This document shows, piece by piece, positions 8,448 to 16,871 of a DNA stretch of 64,000 nt. The position numbers were made by a program, and so were the translations under genes. Where the stretch lies: positions 1-64,000 of the forward strand of contig NZ_JACXAE010000074.1 of NCBI RefSeq assembly GCF_014698965.1, in the 5' to 3' direction. Within the stretch, counting starts at the first letter, position 1. The number at the start of each line of letters is the position of its first letter. Source of the stretch: Iningainema tapete BLCC-T55. Lineage in GTDB: Bacteria > Cyanobacteriota > Cyanobacteriia > Cyanobacteriales > Nostocaceae. The notes under the pieces are model-generated. The model ran no database searches and was not told where the DNA came from. It saw nothing but the letters and a program-made list of their open reading frames with translations.

Positions 8448-9380
8448 ATGAACGCCGAGCAAACATCTTTTAAAGTCCCCCTGAGTTTTGAAGCACACCA
8501 TCAAGCTGAAAAACGAAGACAAGGAATTTCAAATACTGAAAATGCTAAAAAAATCTATCTCAATACTTTAGCTGTTTATGCAGTCAATTATTATCTTGAC
8601 TGTATGGGCTTTGAAACTAATTTTTCAGATGCCGATCGCAGCAATCCTTGGATGCTAAGTTTAATAGATGTGGCTGATTTAGAGGTGAAAAATATTGGGA
8701 CAATAGAGTGTCGTCCCGTGTTACCAGATGCAGAATATTTAGAAATTCCCACAGAGGTGAGTGCAGATAGAATTGGCTATGTAGCCGTGCAGTTAAGCGA
8801 ATCTTTAAAATCAGCAACAATTTTAGGTTTTACAAAAGCAGCAGCTAAAATTTCTCTTAGCTATTTGCAATCTGTAGATGATTTACTTGACTATTTAACA
8901 CAGAAAGAACAAGCAGTAAAAGTTAGTCTTCACCAATGGATAAAAGGAGTCATTACAGAAGGCTGGCAGACAATAGATGAACTTTTAAATCCGCAACAAA
9001 TCGAATGGATGGGGTGTAGAAGTTTCAGTATCACACGCGGTAAAAAAATTGATTTGGGCTTGGAGTTAAATGGCGAATCTGTTGCTTTAATTGTGACGCT
9101 TGCACCGGAAAATCAGTCAGCAATTAAAAATCAAGACGAAGTTAACATTTTGATACAAGTCTCTCTCCCTAAAGAAGAGTATATACCAGGGAAAAATGTG
9201 TACATACCTGAAAAATTAAAAGTGGCTGTGATTGACGATAAGGGAGATGAAGTTTTATATACTACTTCTCGGCAGAATGATAATTGGATTGAAGTCGAAT
9301 TTAGCGCCCAATTTGGCGAGAAATTTAGTGTTGATGTCATTTTAGGAGAGTCAAAAGTAACACAACAGTTCGTTGTATGA
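8448..9380 (+). CDS. DUF1822 family protein
   Basis: 310 residues with DUF1822 (PF08852) landmarks: AVYAVNYYLDCMGFETNFSD, NPWMLSLIDVADLEV, TIECRPVLPDA and RIGYVAVQL. DUF1822 is almost confined to cyanobacteria and usually lies beside sigma-like and CHAT genes. Its biochemical role is unknown. The C-terminal 100 residues are beta-rich. ATG has AAGGA upstream. The gaps to the sigma-like gene (46 bp) and to the CHAT gene (90 bp) are consistent with one transcription unit. Confidence 0.85.
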   Translation: MNAEQTSFKVPLSFEAHHQAEKRRQGISNTENAKKIYLNTLAVYAVNYYLDCMGFETNFSDADRSNPWMLSLIDVADLEVKNIGTIECRPVLPDAEYLEIPTEVSADRIGYVAVQLSESLKSATILGFTKAAAKISLSYLQSVDDLLDYLTQKEQAVKVSLHQWIKGVITEGWQTIDELLNPQQIEWMGCRSFSITRGKKIDLGLELNGESVALIVTLAPENQSAIKNQDEVNILIQVSLPKEEYIPGKNVYIPEKLKVAVIDDKGDEVLYTTSRQNDNWIEVEFSAQFGEKFSVDVILGESKVTQQFVV

Positions 9381-9470
9381 TAAGTATATTGCTTCGGGGC
9401 GATCGCTCATAGCGTTCCTGCTTTCTGATAACCGTTTGTCCCTACGAACAAAAAATAATTTACATTGCTT

Positions 9471-10466
9471 ATGAAAAAGTTAGTTATCCTCAAGTTTGAT
9501 GGTAATATTGATTCAGAACTTCATGTAACTTTAGAAATTGGTAATGACGGAGAAAGACCTTATCAAACAATCACGGGTAAGTTACCAGGAAATAATACTA
9601 TTACCCCATTATTAAATACATGGCACAATACCTATCGCAGTCGGTATGGTCAATATAGAATTAAAAATCCAAAGATTACAAACGTAAATATCGAAGCTCT
9701 TAACGAAGCTTGTCAGCAGCAATCACAACAATTACTTGAAAGTTTTAACACCTGGTTTCAATCAAAATCTTTTAGTCCTATCATAAGTTGTCTAGAACAA
9801 TTAAAGCCAGAAGATGAAATCCGGGTGATTATTTGCACTGAGTGTCAAGAACTGCGTAAACTTCCCTGGCATTTGTGGGATGTATTAACTAATTATCAAG
9901 GCGCGGAAATTGCTTTAAGTTCGCCACATGCTGAACGCGGAAACCGCCCTTACAGAGAAAAGATTAGAATTTTAATTATTCTGGGTGACAGCACGGGAAT
10001 TAAGGTTGAGGCTGATAAACAAGAGCTGGAAACATATTGCGGTGAGGCGGAAATTGTCTTACTCAAAGAACCATCAAGGGAGAAATTAAATCAGCACTTG
10101 CAAGATAATATTGGTTGGGATATTCTGTTTTTCTCTGGGCATTCTCTTTCTCAGGGTACACAAGGACGAATCTTTCTTAACCGTCATGAGAGTTTGACAA
10201 TGGCTGAATTGAGAGATGCTTTACAAATAGCCATTCAGCGACGATTGCTCTTAGCATTTTTCAATTCTTGCGATGGTTTGGGTATTGCTTATGAATTAGA
10301 ACAACTGAATATTCCTCAAGTGATTGTGATGCGCCTCCCCGTACCAGATAAGGTAGCGCAGGAGTTTTTGAAGTATTTTCTCCAACAGTTTACAGGTGGC
10401 AAGTCTCTGTATATTTCTGTGAGGAATGCGCGAGAACAATTACGCTCACTTGAGGAGACACATTAA
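9471..10466 (+). pseudogene. CHAT (caspase-like) part of a split CHAT-STAND protein
   Basis: 331 residues. The C-terminal half is a CHAT peptidase: His224 in FFSGHSLSQ and Cys267 in AFFNSCDGLG form the expected dyad. The open frame stops at TAA 10464-10466 after REQLRSLEETH. Shifting one base continues as ASWLPVIVQNQ, then a TAA at 10507, then TPPTWQSLG, and runs directly into the nSTAND frame. That is the usual linker in cyanobacterial CHAT-STAND fusions. I infer one ancestral gene spanning 9471-12819, broken by a frameshift near 10462 and by one stop codon. The CHAT piece could still be made as a truncated protein. Confidence 0.75.
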
Positions 10467-10530
10467 GAGTGCAAGTTGGTTGCCTGTAATTGTCCAAAAT
10501 CAAACTTAAACTCCACCAACTTGGCAAAGT

Positions 10531-12819
10531 TTGGGCATAATTTCTTTTTGTCCCTATCAAGGATTAGCGGCTTTTAGGGAAGCGAATGCCGAGTATTTTT
10601 TTGGTAGAGAGAAAGCGACTTCCCAGCTAGTTTCAGCAGTTAACAGCAAGCGATTAGTTGCTGTAGTTGGTGCTTCTGGAAGCGGAAAGTCATCTGTGGT
10701 GTTTGCTGGTTTAATTCCCCAGTTGCGTCGGGATACTGTTAATAATTGGCTGATTCTCTCGTTTCGTCCTTTGAAAAATCCTTTTGAGTCGTTAGCTAAG
10801 GCGTTGGCAGCAGCGTTTAACTTAAAGGATGACGATCGCTACTTACTTGAAGGTAAACTAGAACTCCAACTGCGACAAGATACATCCACTCTGCAAACGA
10901 CTATCGAACGCATCCAAACCCTATCTCCTGACTCCCAGTGCCGACTCTTGCTTGTTGGCGATCAATTTGAAGAAATTTATACCCTTTGCGCGGATGCATC
11001 GGAACGCAAAATATTCTTAGATGGATTGCTGCAAGCGGTGAAAAATGCATCGTTATTTACTCTAGTGCTTACCTTGCGGGCGGACTTTTTTAGCAAAGCG
11101 CTTGATGATTACGAACCATTTGGCAAAGCTTTGCAGAATTATCAACCGGAACTACTTGTGCGGATGAGTCGGGAGGAGTTGGAGCGAGCGATCGTACTCC
11201 CTGCAACTAGGTTGGGCTTTCAGCTAGAATTCGGTTTAAGCAACACAATAATTAATGATATCCAAGATGGAGATGGACGTTTACCAATGCTTGAGTTTAC
11301 CCTGACTCAGTTGTGGAAGCAACAGCATTCAGGGTGGTTGACGCATCATGCGTATGAGAAGATAGAAGGAGTTGAAAAAGCACTCGCTAATTATGCTGAA
11401 GCGGTTTATGCACAGTTGAGTGAGGAACAACGAGAAAAAGCGCAACGGGTGTTTATTCAGTTGGTGCACCCAGGAGAAGGAACAGAAGATACCCGGAAGT
11501 TAGCGACTCGTGATGAGGTGGGGGATAACTGGGATTTGGTAACACACTTAGCGGATGAGCGTTTAGTAGTGACGAACCGCAACGAGTTGACAAATGAAGA
11601 AACTGTGGAAGTCGTCCATGAGGCGTTGATTCGCCATTGGGGACGGTTGCGGGGATGGATGCAGGAGAACCGCAAGTTTCGTGTTTGGCAGGAAGGATTG
11701 AAGGTAGCGTTGCAGCAATGGGAGGAAAGTAAAAAAGATGATGGGGCTTTGTTGCGGGGTGCGCCTTTGGCGGTGGCGGAGGATTGGTTAAAGCAACGGG
11801 GTGGGGAAGTTCGTCAGGCGCAGCGATGGTTTATTGAGAAGGGTGTGAGGTTGCGGGAGAGGGAGAGGAAGCAGAAACAGAGGTTGCGACTGAGTGTGAT
11901 TGCTGGGTTGGTTTGTGCTTTGCTAGTAATTTCGGGATTTGCGGCGCTGAGTGAAATTCGCAGAATTAATTCACAAGTGAGTCAATTAAGTTTAAGTTCA
12001 GAAAAATATTTTCAACAAAATGACCAAGAGGAGGCGTTAACAGAAGTTATCAAAGCCGGAAAACTACTCAAAAGTTTTTGGAACCCTTGGATGACACCAG
12101 AAAATCGAATGCATGCTATATCTACATTGGAGGAGGTAGTATATGGGGTTAAATTTAAAACCTTTACTGTCACATCCGGTCTTACGGTGATACACTCGGG
12201 TATCAACAGTGATAGAAAAATTAAAACCCTTAGTGGGCATACATCCTCTGTTACAAGCGTCAGCTTTAGCCCAGATGGCAAAACTCTTGCTTTTGCATCT
12301 GATAACAATACGGTGAAACTATGGGATATCAATAGTGGTAGAGAAATTACAACACTTATTGGGCATACATTCCTTATTAACAGCGTCAGCTTTAGCTTAG
12401 ATGGCAAAACTCTTGCTTCTGCATCTGATGACTATACGGTGAAACTATGGGATATCAATAGTGGTAGAGAAATTACAACACTTATTGGGCATACATTCCC
12501 TGTTAACAGCGTCAGCTTTAGCCCAGATGGCAAAACCCTTGCTTCTGCATCTAAAGACAAAACGGTGAAACTGTGGGATATCAACAGTGGTAGAGAAATT
12601 AAAACCCTTAAGGGGCATACATCCTTTGTTAACAGCGTCAGCTTTAGCCCAGATGGCAAAACTCTTGCTTCCGCATCTACTGACGGTACAACAATTTTGT
12701 GGAATTTTGATTTAGATAATTTGCTGGTGCGGGGGTGTGGCTTGCTACCAGGCTCCTGGCAAAATATCCCCGATGTCAGCGCAGAATATAGGCGTTTGTG
12801 TGATGATATCAAGCGTTGA
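10531..12819 (+). pseudogene. nSTAND1-WD40 part of the split CHAT-STAND protein
   Basis: 762 residues from TTG 10531. The order is CPYQGLAAFREANAEYFFGR entry motif, Walker A GASGSGKS (47-54), Walker B LLLVGDQFEE (139-148), STAND helical region, a membrane helix (about 447-470, VIAGLVCALLVISGFAAL), then four WD40 blades (about 564-735). The WD blades are nearly identical 126-bp DNA units. No good ribosome site or ATG precedes it, and the frame continues upstream without a start to the TAA at 10507. It therefore reads as the downstream piece of a broken CHAT-nSTAND-WD40 receptor. A WD40 domain of only about four blades is short for a closed propeller. Confidence 0.75.
12223..12716 (+). repeat. 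Four tandem 126-bp WD40 units
   Basis: Units start near 12223, 12349, 12475 and 12601. They share long identical stretches such as GCGTCAGCTTTAGCCCAGAT and GTGAAACTATGGGATATCAA. Variation is concentrated at a few codons, as expected for recently amplified binding-surface repeats. Confidence 0.85.
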
Positions 12820-13015
12820 GGTCATTCACCTCCCCTACCATGTGCAAAATACGAGTATACAGAACATCTGCAACTCTGAACCCTGCTGTTGCAATCAACC
12901 CATCCATCACAGGTTTGACAGCGACAATAAACCCTTTTTGTTTCGCTTCAAGCAAAACGCCTAATAACCCAGTAATTCGTAATCCTAACCTATCAGCTTC
13001 CGCAATAACAATCAC
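12809..13015 (-). pseudogene. Truncated DUF3368 (PIN-like) toxin
   Basis: 68 residues. After MIV the sequence jumps straight to EADRLGLRITGLLGVLLEAK and KPVMDGLIATAGFRVADVLY. This is the C-terminal third of a DUF3368 PIN-like toxin, so the N-terminal catalytic part (about 90 residues) has been deleted. It starts at a GTG that overlaps the end of the upstream UPF0175 antitoxin (GTGA), the usual operon geometry. Its 3' end overlaps the end of the convergent WD40 gene by 11 bases. It is not expected to be active. Confidence 0.65.
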
Positions 13016-13258
13016 AACCTACCCAACTCCCGCAAATTTTTCAAATCGAGTTCAAAATCTTCTATTTCATAAGAATACAGAGGAATTTTACGTTTTTGAA
13101 GCAATTGAAACTGTATTTTATCCATTTCTGCCAACTTGCTCGCATATCCAAGGGGAAGTTTTCCCGATGCAAACAGCAACAGAGCAACTTCTTGTTTAAA
13201 TTCGGCTTCTGTCATTCCACGCTTCACGCAAAGTATCATCTGATATGACGACGCTCAT
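13012..13258 (-). pseudogene. UPF0175 antitoxin with a one-base frameshift
   Basis: From the ATG at 13256-13258 the frame reads MSVVISDDTLREA, the expected UPF0175 N-terminus. A shift of one base is then needed to continue GMTEAEFKQEVALLLFASGK and SKLAEMDKIQFQLLQKR to the TGA at 13012. UPF0175 proteins are DNA-binding antitoxins paired with DUF3368 toxins. The pairing with the truncated toxin downstream is intact in order but both genes are damaged. An extra T near 13226 explains the break. Confidence 0.65.
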
Positions 13259-13453
13259 TTTTCCTCTCTTGCTAAAAATTTCAGTGGATTAAATACGGAC
13301 TGCGATCGCACTACAATTACTAATGACGCGGTAGGCTGGCGATCGCCTGTCTGTGGGATAAGCAGAGAGTGCGACGTGCTTAGCGTAGGTATCGCTTGTA
13401 TTTTATCCTTATTTTTCCGCAACTCCTGCTGGATTGAGAAAAATTTCAAAAAT

Positions 13454-13578
13454 GCTTTAGCCCACCCAGATGGCAAAATCCTTGCTTCTGCATCTAAGGC
13501 TTGATCCGAGGCTACCTGCAAAATCACCCCGATGTCAGTGCAGAAGATAAGCGTTTGTGTGATAACATCAAGCGTTGA
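13454..13578 (+). pseudogene. Remnant copy of the WD40 gene 3' end
   Basis: GCTTTAGCCCACCCAGATGG near 13454 and CCCCGATGTCAGTGCAGAAG to AACATCAAGCGTTGA match the last WD40 blade and the C-terminus of the STAND gene (12632-12819). The middle is deleted and single-base changes are scattered. The tail translates DVSAEDKRLCDNIKR against DVSAEYRRLCDDIKR in the main copy. A second WD40 gene, or a tandem duplicate, once lay here; the toxin-antitoxin remnant now sits between the two ends. Confidence 0.75.
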
Positions 13579-13641
13579 GGGTCAATAGCGATGTTAATTC
13601 AATTAAAATCAAAATAAACTTTATATGCCATACCCCAGATA

Positions 13642-13926
13642 ATGACAGACCAGCAATTACTAGAACGTATAGTCCTCAATCCAAAAGTGCTAGCAGGAAA
13701 GCCTGTAATTAGAGGAACCCGTTTGAGTGTTGAGTATATTCTTAACCTCCTTGCTCATGGCGCAAATTTCGCAGAAATTCTCGAAGAGTACGAAGGGCTG
13801 AGTCCCGAAGATATTAAAGCTTGTATTCTGTTTGCGAGTAAATCGCTATCGAATACAACTTTTATGCCGCAAAAGAGTGGAAAATACTTAAATAAACTGT
13901 TTAGATATAATAACATAAATAAGTAA
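13642..13926 (+). CDS. DUF433 antitoxin, partner missing
   Basis: 94 residues. VLNPKVLAGKPVIRGTRLSV and EEYEGLSPEDIKACILFASK are clear DUF433 features (an HTH antitoxin domain). These proteins normally pair with a downstream DUF5615 PIN-like toxin. Here the C-terminus departs from the family after NTTFMP and the next gene is a nucleotidyltransferase, so the toxin is lost and the last 18 or so residues are probably read-through. Whether the protein is still functional is unclear. Confidence 0.8.
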   Translation: MTDQQLLERIVLNPKVLAGKPVIRGTRLSVEYILNLLAHGANFAEILEEYEGLSPEDIKACILFASKSLSNTTFMPQKSGKYLNKLFRYNNINK

Positions 13927-13929
13927 AAA

Positions 13930-14223
13930 ATGAAACTAAAAGAACTACTTCAAGAAAAAAAAGAGGAAATCATCCAAATCGCAGCTAAACACGGAGCTTA
14001 CAATCTCCGAATATTTGGTAGTGTAGCCAGAGGGGAAGAAACAGAAACCAGTGACATTGATTTTTTGATTGATTATGACTTGAATAAAATTACAGCTTGG
14101 TTTCCTGGCGGACTAATTCAAGATTTAGAAACTTTGTTAAATCGTAAGGTTGATATAGTAACGGCAAATTCTTTACACTTTTTTATTAAAGAAAAAGTAT
14201 TTAAGGAAGCTATAAATTTATGA
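13930..14223 (+). CDS. mntA: MntA-type nucleotidyltransferase antitoxin
   Basis: 97 residues of the minimal nucleotidyltransferase (MNT) fold. GSVARG (30-35) and the catalytic pair in SDIDFLID (Asp42, Asp44) are present, with a third acidic position in KVDIVT. In MntA-HepT modules the enzyme adds AMP to a tyrosine of the HEPN toxin and silences it. The gene overlaps hepT by 4 bases (ATGA), which supports co-expression. The 5' end lies 4 bases from the DUF433 gene stop. Confidence 0.88.
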   Translation: MKLKELLQEKKEEIIQIAAKHGAYNLRIFGSVARGEETETSDIDFLIDYDLNKITAWFPGGLIQDLETLLNRKVDIVTANSLHFFIKEKVFKEAINL

Positions 14224-14561
14224 AAGATAGTCTAGTATACCTGATTCATATTCGAGATTGTATTAATAGAATTAAACAATATACACGGGAAGGAAAAGAA
14301 GTATTTTTTAACGATATTAAAACTCAAGATGCAGTTTTACGAAATGTTCAGGTGATGTGTGAGTCTGTACAAAAATTACCAAGCGATTGGAAAAATGCAT
14401 ACCCTGAAACAGAATGGAGTAATATTGCTGGTTTTCGCAATCGATTAACTCATGAATATCTAAGTGTAGACCTCGATATAGTTTGGAATGTAATTGAGAA
14501 CTATTTGCCAGATTTAGAAAAAACGATTGAAGCAATGGCGGCAGAATTTTGGAATGTTTAG
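14220..14561 (+). CDS. hepT: HepT-type HEPN RNase toxin (DUF86)
   Basis: 113 residues, helical. The active-site motif R-x4-H-x-Y is intact (Arg73, His78, Tyr80 in GFRNRLTHEYLSV). The tyrosine is the residue that the partner MNT enzyme modifies in characterised pairs. HepT cleaves RNA when unmodified. The N-terminal YLIHIRDCINRIKQYT and C-terminal IENYLPDLEKTIEAM are typical of DUF86. Start ATG overlaps the mntA stop. This appears to be the only fully intact toxin-antitoxin operon of the 5-15 kb zone. Confidence 0.88.
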   Translation: MKDSLVYLIHIRDCINRIKQYTREGKEVFFNDIKTQDAVLRNVQVMCESVQKLPSDWKNAYPETEWSNIAGFRNRLTHEYLSVDLDIVWNVIENYLPDLEKTIEAMAAEFWNV

Positions 14562-14624
14562 GTAATTAGCCTAAAAATCTCTTATCGCGCAGTATCTAAT
14601 TGAATATCAACAAGAATTTACCAT

Positions 14625-14888
14625 ATGAAACCATCAAATTTACGTACAAAGCTTTTATCAGAAATCAATCTCATTCCCGAAGAAAAGCTGGAATAATTAT
14701 ATAATTTTATTCATTATTTTCGAGTCGGTGTAGAGGCATCTAAAGGTAAGCCTGAAAAAATTATACAGTTCGCTGGTTGCTGGGATGATATGTCAGATGA
14801 AACATTTGCTGACTTAAATGAAGAAATAATTGCACGTCGCCAGCAGGCTTTTTTGGGTAGGAGAAGCGATGAAACCAGCCTTGGTTGA
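14625..14888 (+). pseudogene. VapB-like antitoxin with premature stop
   Basis: From ATG 14625 the frame encodes 23 residues (LLSEINLIPEEKLE) and meets TAA at 14694-14696. It then continues open in the same frame through IHYFRVGVEASKG and FAGCWDDMSDETFADLNEEI to TGA 14886. One nonsense change therefore splits an otherwise normal antitoxin of about 87 residues. It overlaps the start of a PIN toxin remnant, as expected for VapBC operons. Confidence 0.7.
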
Positions 14889-14937
14889 TACTAACATTTT
14901 ATCCTTATTTTTCCGCTCCACAATAATATGGAAGTAG
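14869..14937 (+). pseudogene. Truncated VapC PIN toxin (N-terminus only)
   Basis: ATG 14869 encodes MKPALVDTNILSLFFR, the standard VapC N-terminus with the first catalytic aspartate (VDTN). It then ends at TAG 14935 after 22 codons. The rest of the toxin is absent; an acetyltransferase gene begins 28 bases further on. The 21-base stretch for ILSLFFR recurs near 13398, next to the WD40 remnant. Confidence 0.7.
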
Positions 14938-14964
14938 AAAGATGTTCATAGCACGATATCACCA

Positions 14965-15837
14965 ATGACAATCGACAATTTCACCGTTCGACAAATGTTG
15001 AGGTCGGAATTAGATTTGATAATTGATTGGGCAGCAGTTGAAGGCTGGAATCCTGGAATTTATGATGCTGAATGTTTTTACCAAGCCGATCGATGCGGTT
15101 TTTTCGTGGGCGAGTTGAACAATGAACTTGTGGCAAGTATGGACGCTGTTGCTTACTCTGTGTACTTTGCCGTTATTGGCTTTTATATTGTCAAACCCCA
15201 GTTTCGTGGGCGGGGTTTTGGCATGAAAATGTGGAGGGCAGCAATGGCATATCTTGGTACTGAGCGTAACATTAGTTTAGATGGAGTGCTTGCCCAACAG
15301 GAGAACTACCAGAAATCAGGTTTTAAAATCGCCTACCGTCATATTCGTTATGAGGCAAAGGGCAAGGGCGTTGTGCCGGATGGCATTGTAGAACTCAAAA
15401 CTGTGCCTTTTGAGAAGTTAGTTGCTTACGATCTTGAGCTTTTTCCGGAGTCGCGATGTCTGGCGACAAGCCGCTTCGCGTCTACGCAGTTCCTACGACT
15501 TTGGATCAACCAGCCAAACAGTACTGCCTTAGGGGTTGTTAGAGATGGGCATATTGTTGGTTATGGAGTCATCCGCCCTAGTTATACAGGTTTACGGATT
15601 GGACCGTTGAATGCTGACGATGAACAGATTGCTGAGCAACTCTTACTCGCCTTGCTTGCTTTTGGAACTGAAGCGAGGGTGTTTCTTGATGTGCCAGATG
15701 CTAATCCAGAAGCGATTAAGCTGGCTCAACGTTACGGGATGAAGCCAGTCTCTGAAGTCGCTCGGATGTACAATAAAGAAATTCCTAACTTGCCTATAAA
15801 TCGTGTATTTGCTGTGACAAGCATAGAAGTTGGTTAG
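14965..15837 (+). CDS. GNAT N-acetyltransferase, two-domain
   Basis: 290 residues. The N-terminal GNAT domain (about 1-130) contains the acetyl-CoA pyrophosphate loop PQFRGRGFGMKMW. The C-terminal half (SRFASTQFLRLWINQ, GYGVIRPSYTGLRIGPL) resembles the Acetyltransf_18 domain found after GNAT domains in YitH-like proteins. The substrate is not evident. It seems to be a lone gene; a hairpin at 15917-15952 lies downstream. The segment near 15466-15485 is similar in base composition to nearby palindromic repeats, but the frame is intact. Confidence 0.85.
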   Translation: MTIDNFTVRQMLRSELDLIIDWAAVEGWNPGIYDAECFYQADRCGFFVGELNNELVASMDAVAYSVYFAVIGFYIVKPQFRGRGFGMKMWRAAMAYLGTERNISLDGVLAQQENYQKSGFKIAYRHIRYEAKGKGVVPDGIVELKTVPFEKLVAYDLELFPESRCLATSRFASTQFLRLWINQPNSTALGVVRDGHIVGYGVIRPSYTGLRIGPLNADDEQIAEQLLLALLAFGTEARVFLDVPDANPEAIKLAQRYGMKPVSEVARMYNKEIPNLPINRVFAVTSIEVG

Positions 15838-15916
15838 GGAAATATCATTCGCCAATCAGTCATGCCTTCAAAGGGTTGGTGCGTGATTTGCGATCGGTGT
15901 GTGATGAACCAAGAAA

Positions 15917-15952
15917 CCCCTGACGTATAAGCGATCGCAATTTTGTCAGGGG
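15917..15952 (+). terminator. Hairpin after the GNAT gene
   Basis: CCCCTGAC at 15917-15924 pairs with GTCAGGGG at 15945-15952; the loop carries a GCGATCGC octamer. It lies 80 bases beyond the acetyltransferase stop and before the M48 gene promoter region. No strong T-tract follows. Confidence 0.5.
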
Positions 15953-16067
15953 TATGATTGTGAAAAATCTTAAAAGAAGCGTAATTGCACGTAAATAAAT
16001 TCGTATCTCCTGATGAAGGGGTTCAAACAATCGAACTCACATCAAAAACAATACCTCATTTACCATA

Positions 16068-16871
16068 ATGAAAACCTCACACATCCGCAAAATCATCTTT
16101 ACCACATTAGGTCTTAGCAGCAGCGTTTTACTAAACCTCAATACACCAGGGTTCGCGCAAGCAGTAATTCCATTACAATCACTTTCAACTACTACAAATT
16201 CATCAACTTCCACCCCACGAGTACAACCCAAAAATCATCACCAACAATGGGTTTACAGCGTAGCGGAAAGAGTGATTCGAGCCAATGGACTTGACGAGCA
16301 TCCTTGGCGCTTTCAAATCAGTGATGAATATGATATCAATGCCTACGCTGGAGAATTCAACAAAATAGTTATTTATAAAGGCTTCTTAGACCAAATACAT
16401 GGTGATGATGCAGCTTTAGCTTTTATTATCAGTCATGAATTAGCCCATCATACACACCGCCATACGGCACAGCAAGAAGAAGCAGAAGCTAGTTTAAAAG
16501 ACAAATTACTCAAAGAAGCAGAGGCAGAATATAACAATTGGATTGTACAAGAACGGAGAAAATCTAAAACTCCCATATCACCCGCTACAAAAGATGTCAT
16601 TAAACAACGAATTATTATCCAGAAAAAACAAGAGTTTGATAGAACCATACAAGCATTAAGTCGCCAGCATGAATTTCAAGCCGATGAAATCGGTTACACC
16701 TATATGATTAAAGCTGGTTACGATCCAAATGGAGGTTTGCGAGTGTTTAACCTGCTTTCGCGTTTACCTTCAGATTACACAGAAAATAGCAGCCATCCAC
16801 CGACACAACAAAGAATTAATGCACTTAACCAAGTGATGAATAAATATTTGTTGTTTCCTTTACGGATATAG
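16068..16871 (+). pseudogene. M48-family metalloprotease, 3' end cut by an IS
   Basis: The 267-residue frame begins with a signal peptide (IIFTTLGLSSSVLLNLNTPG, cleaved after about GFAQA). It has the zinc motif HELAH (His123-His127) and the third ligand in EFQADE (Glu202), as in M48 peptidases. It should be an exported protease. Its stop TAG is made of a TA plus the first bases of an IS630-type element. Joining 16868 to 18018 continues the frame with DGNERLKNNPQPLKLDLSED for 33 residues to a TAA at 18117, then in frame into a further C-terminal domain. The catalytic core is intact, so a shortened enzyme may still work. Confidence 0.8.
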
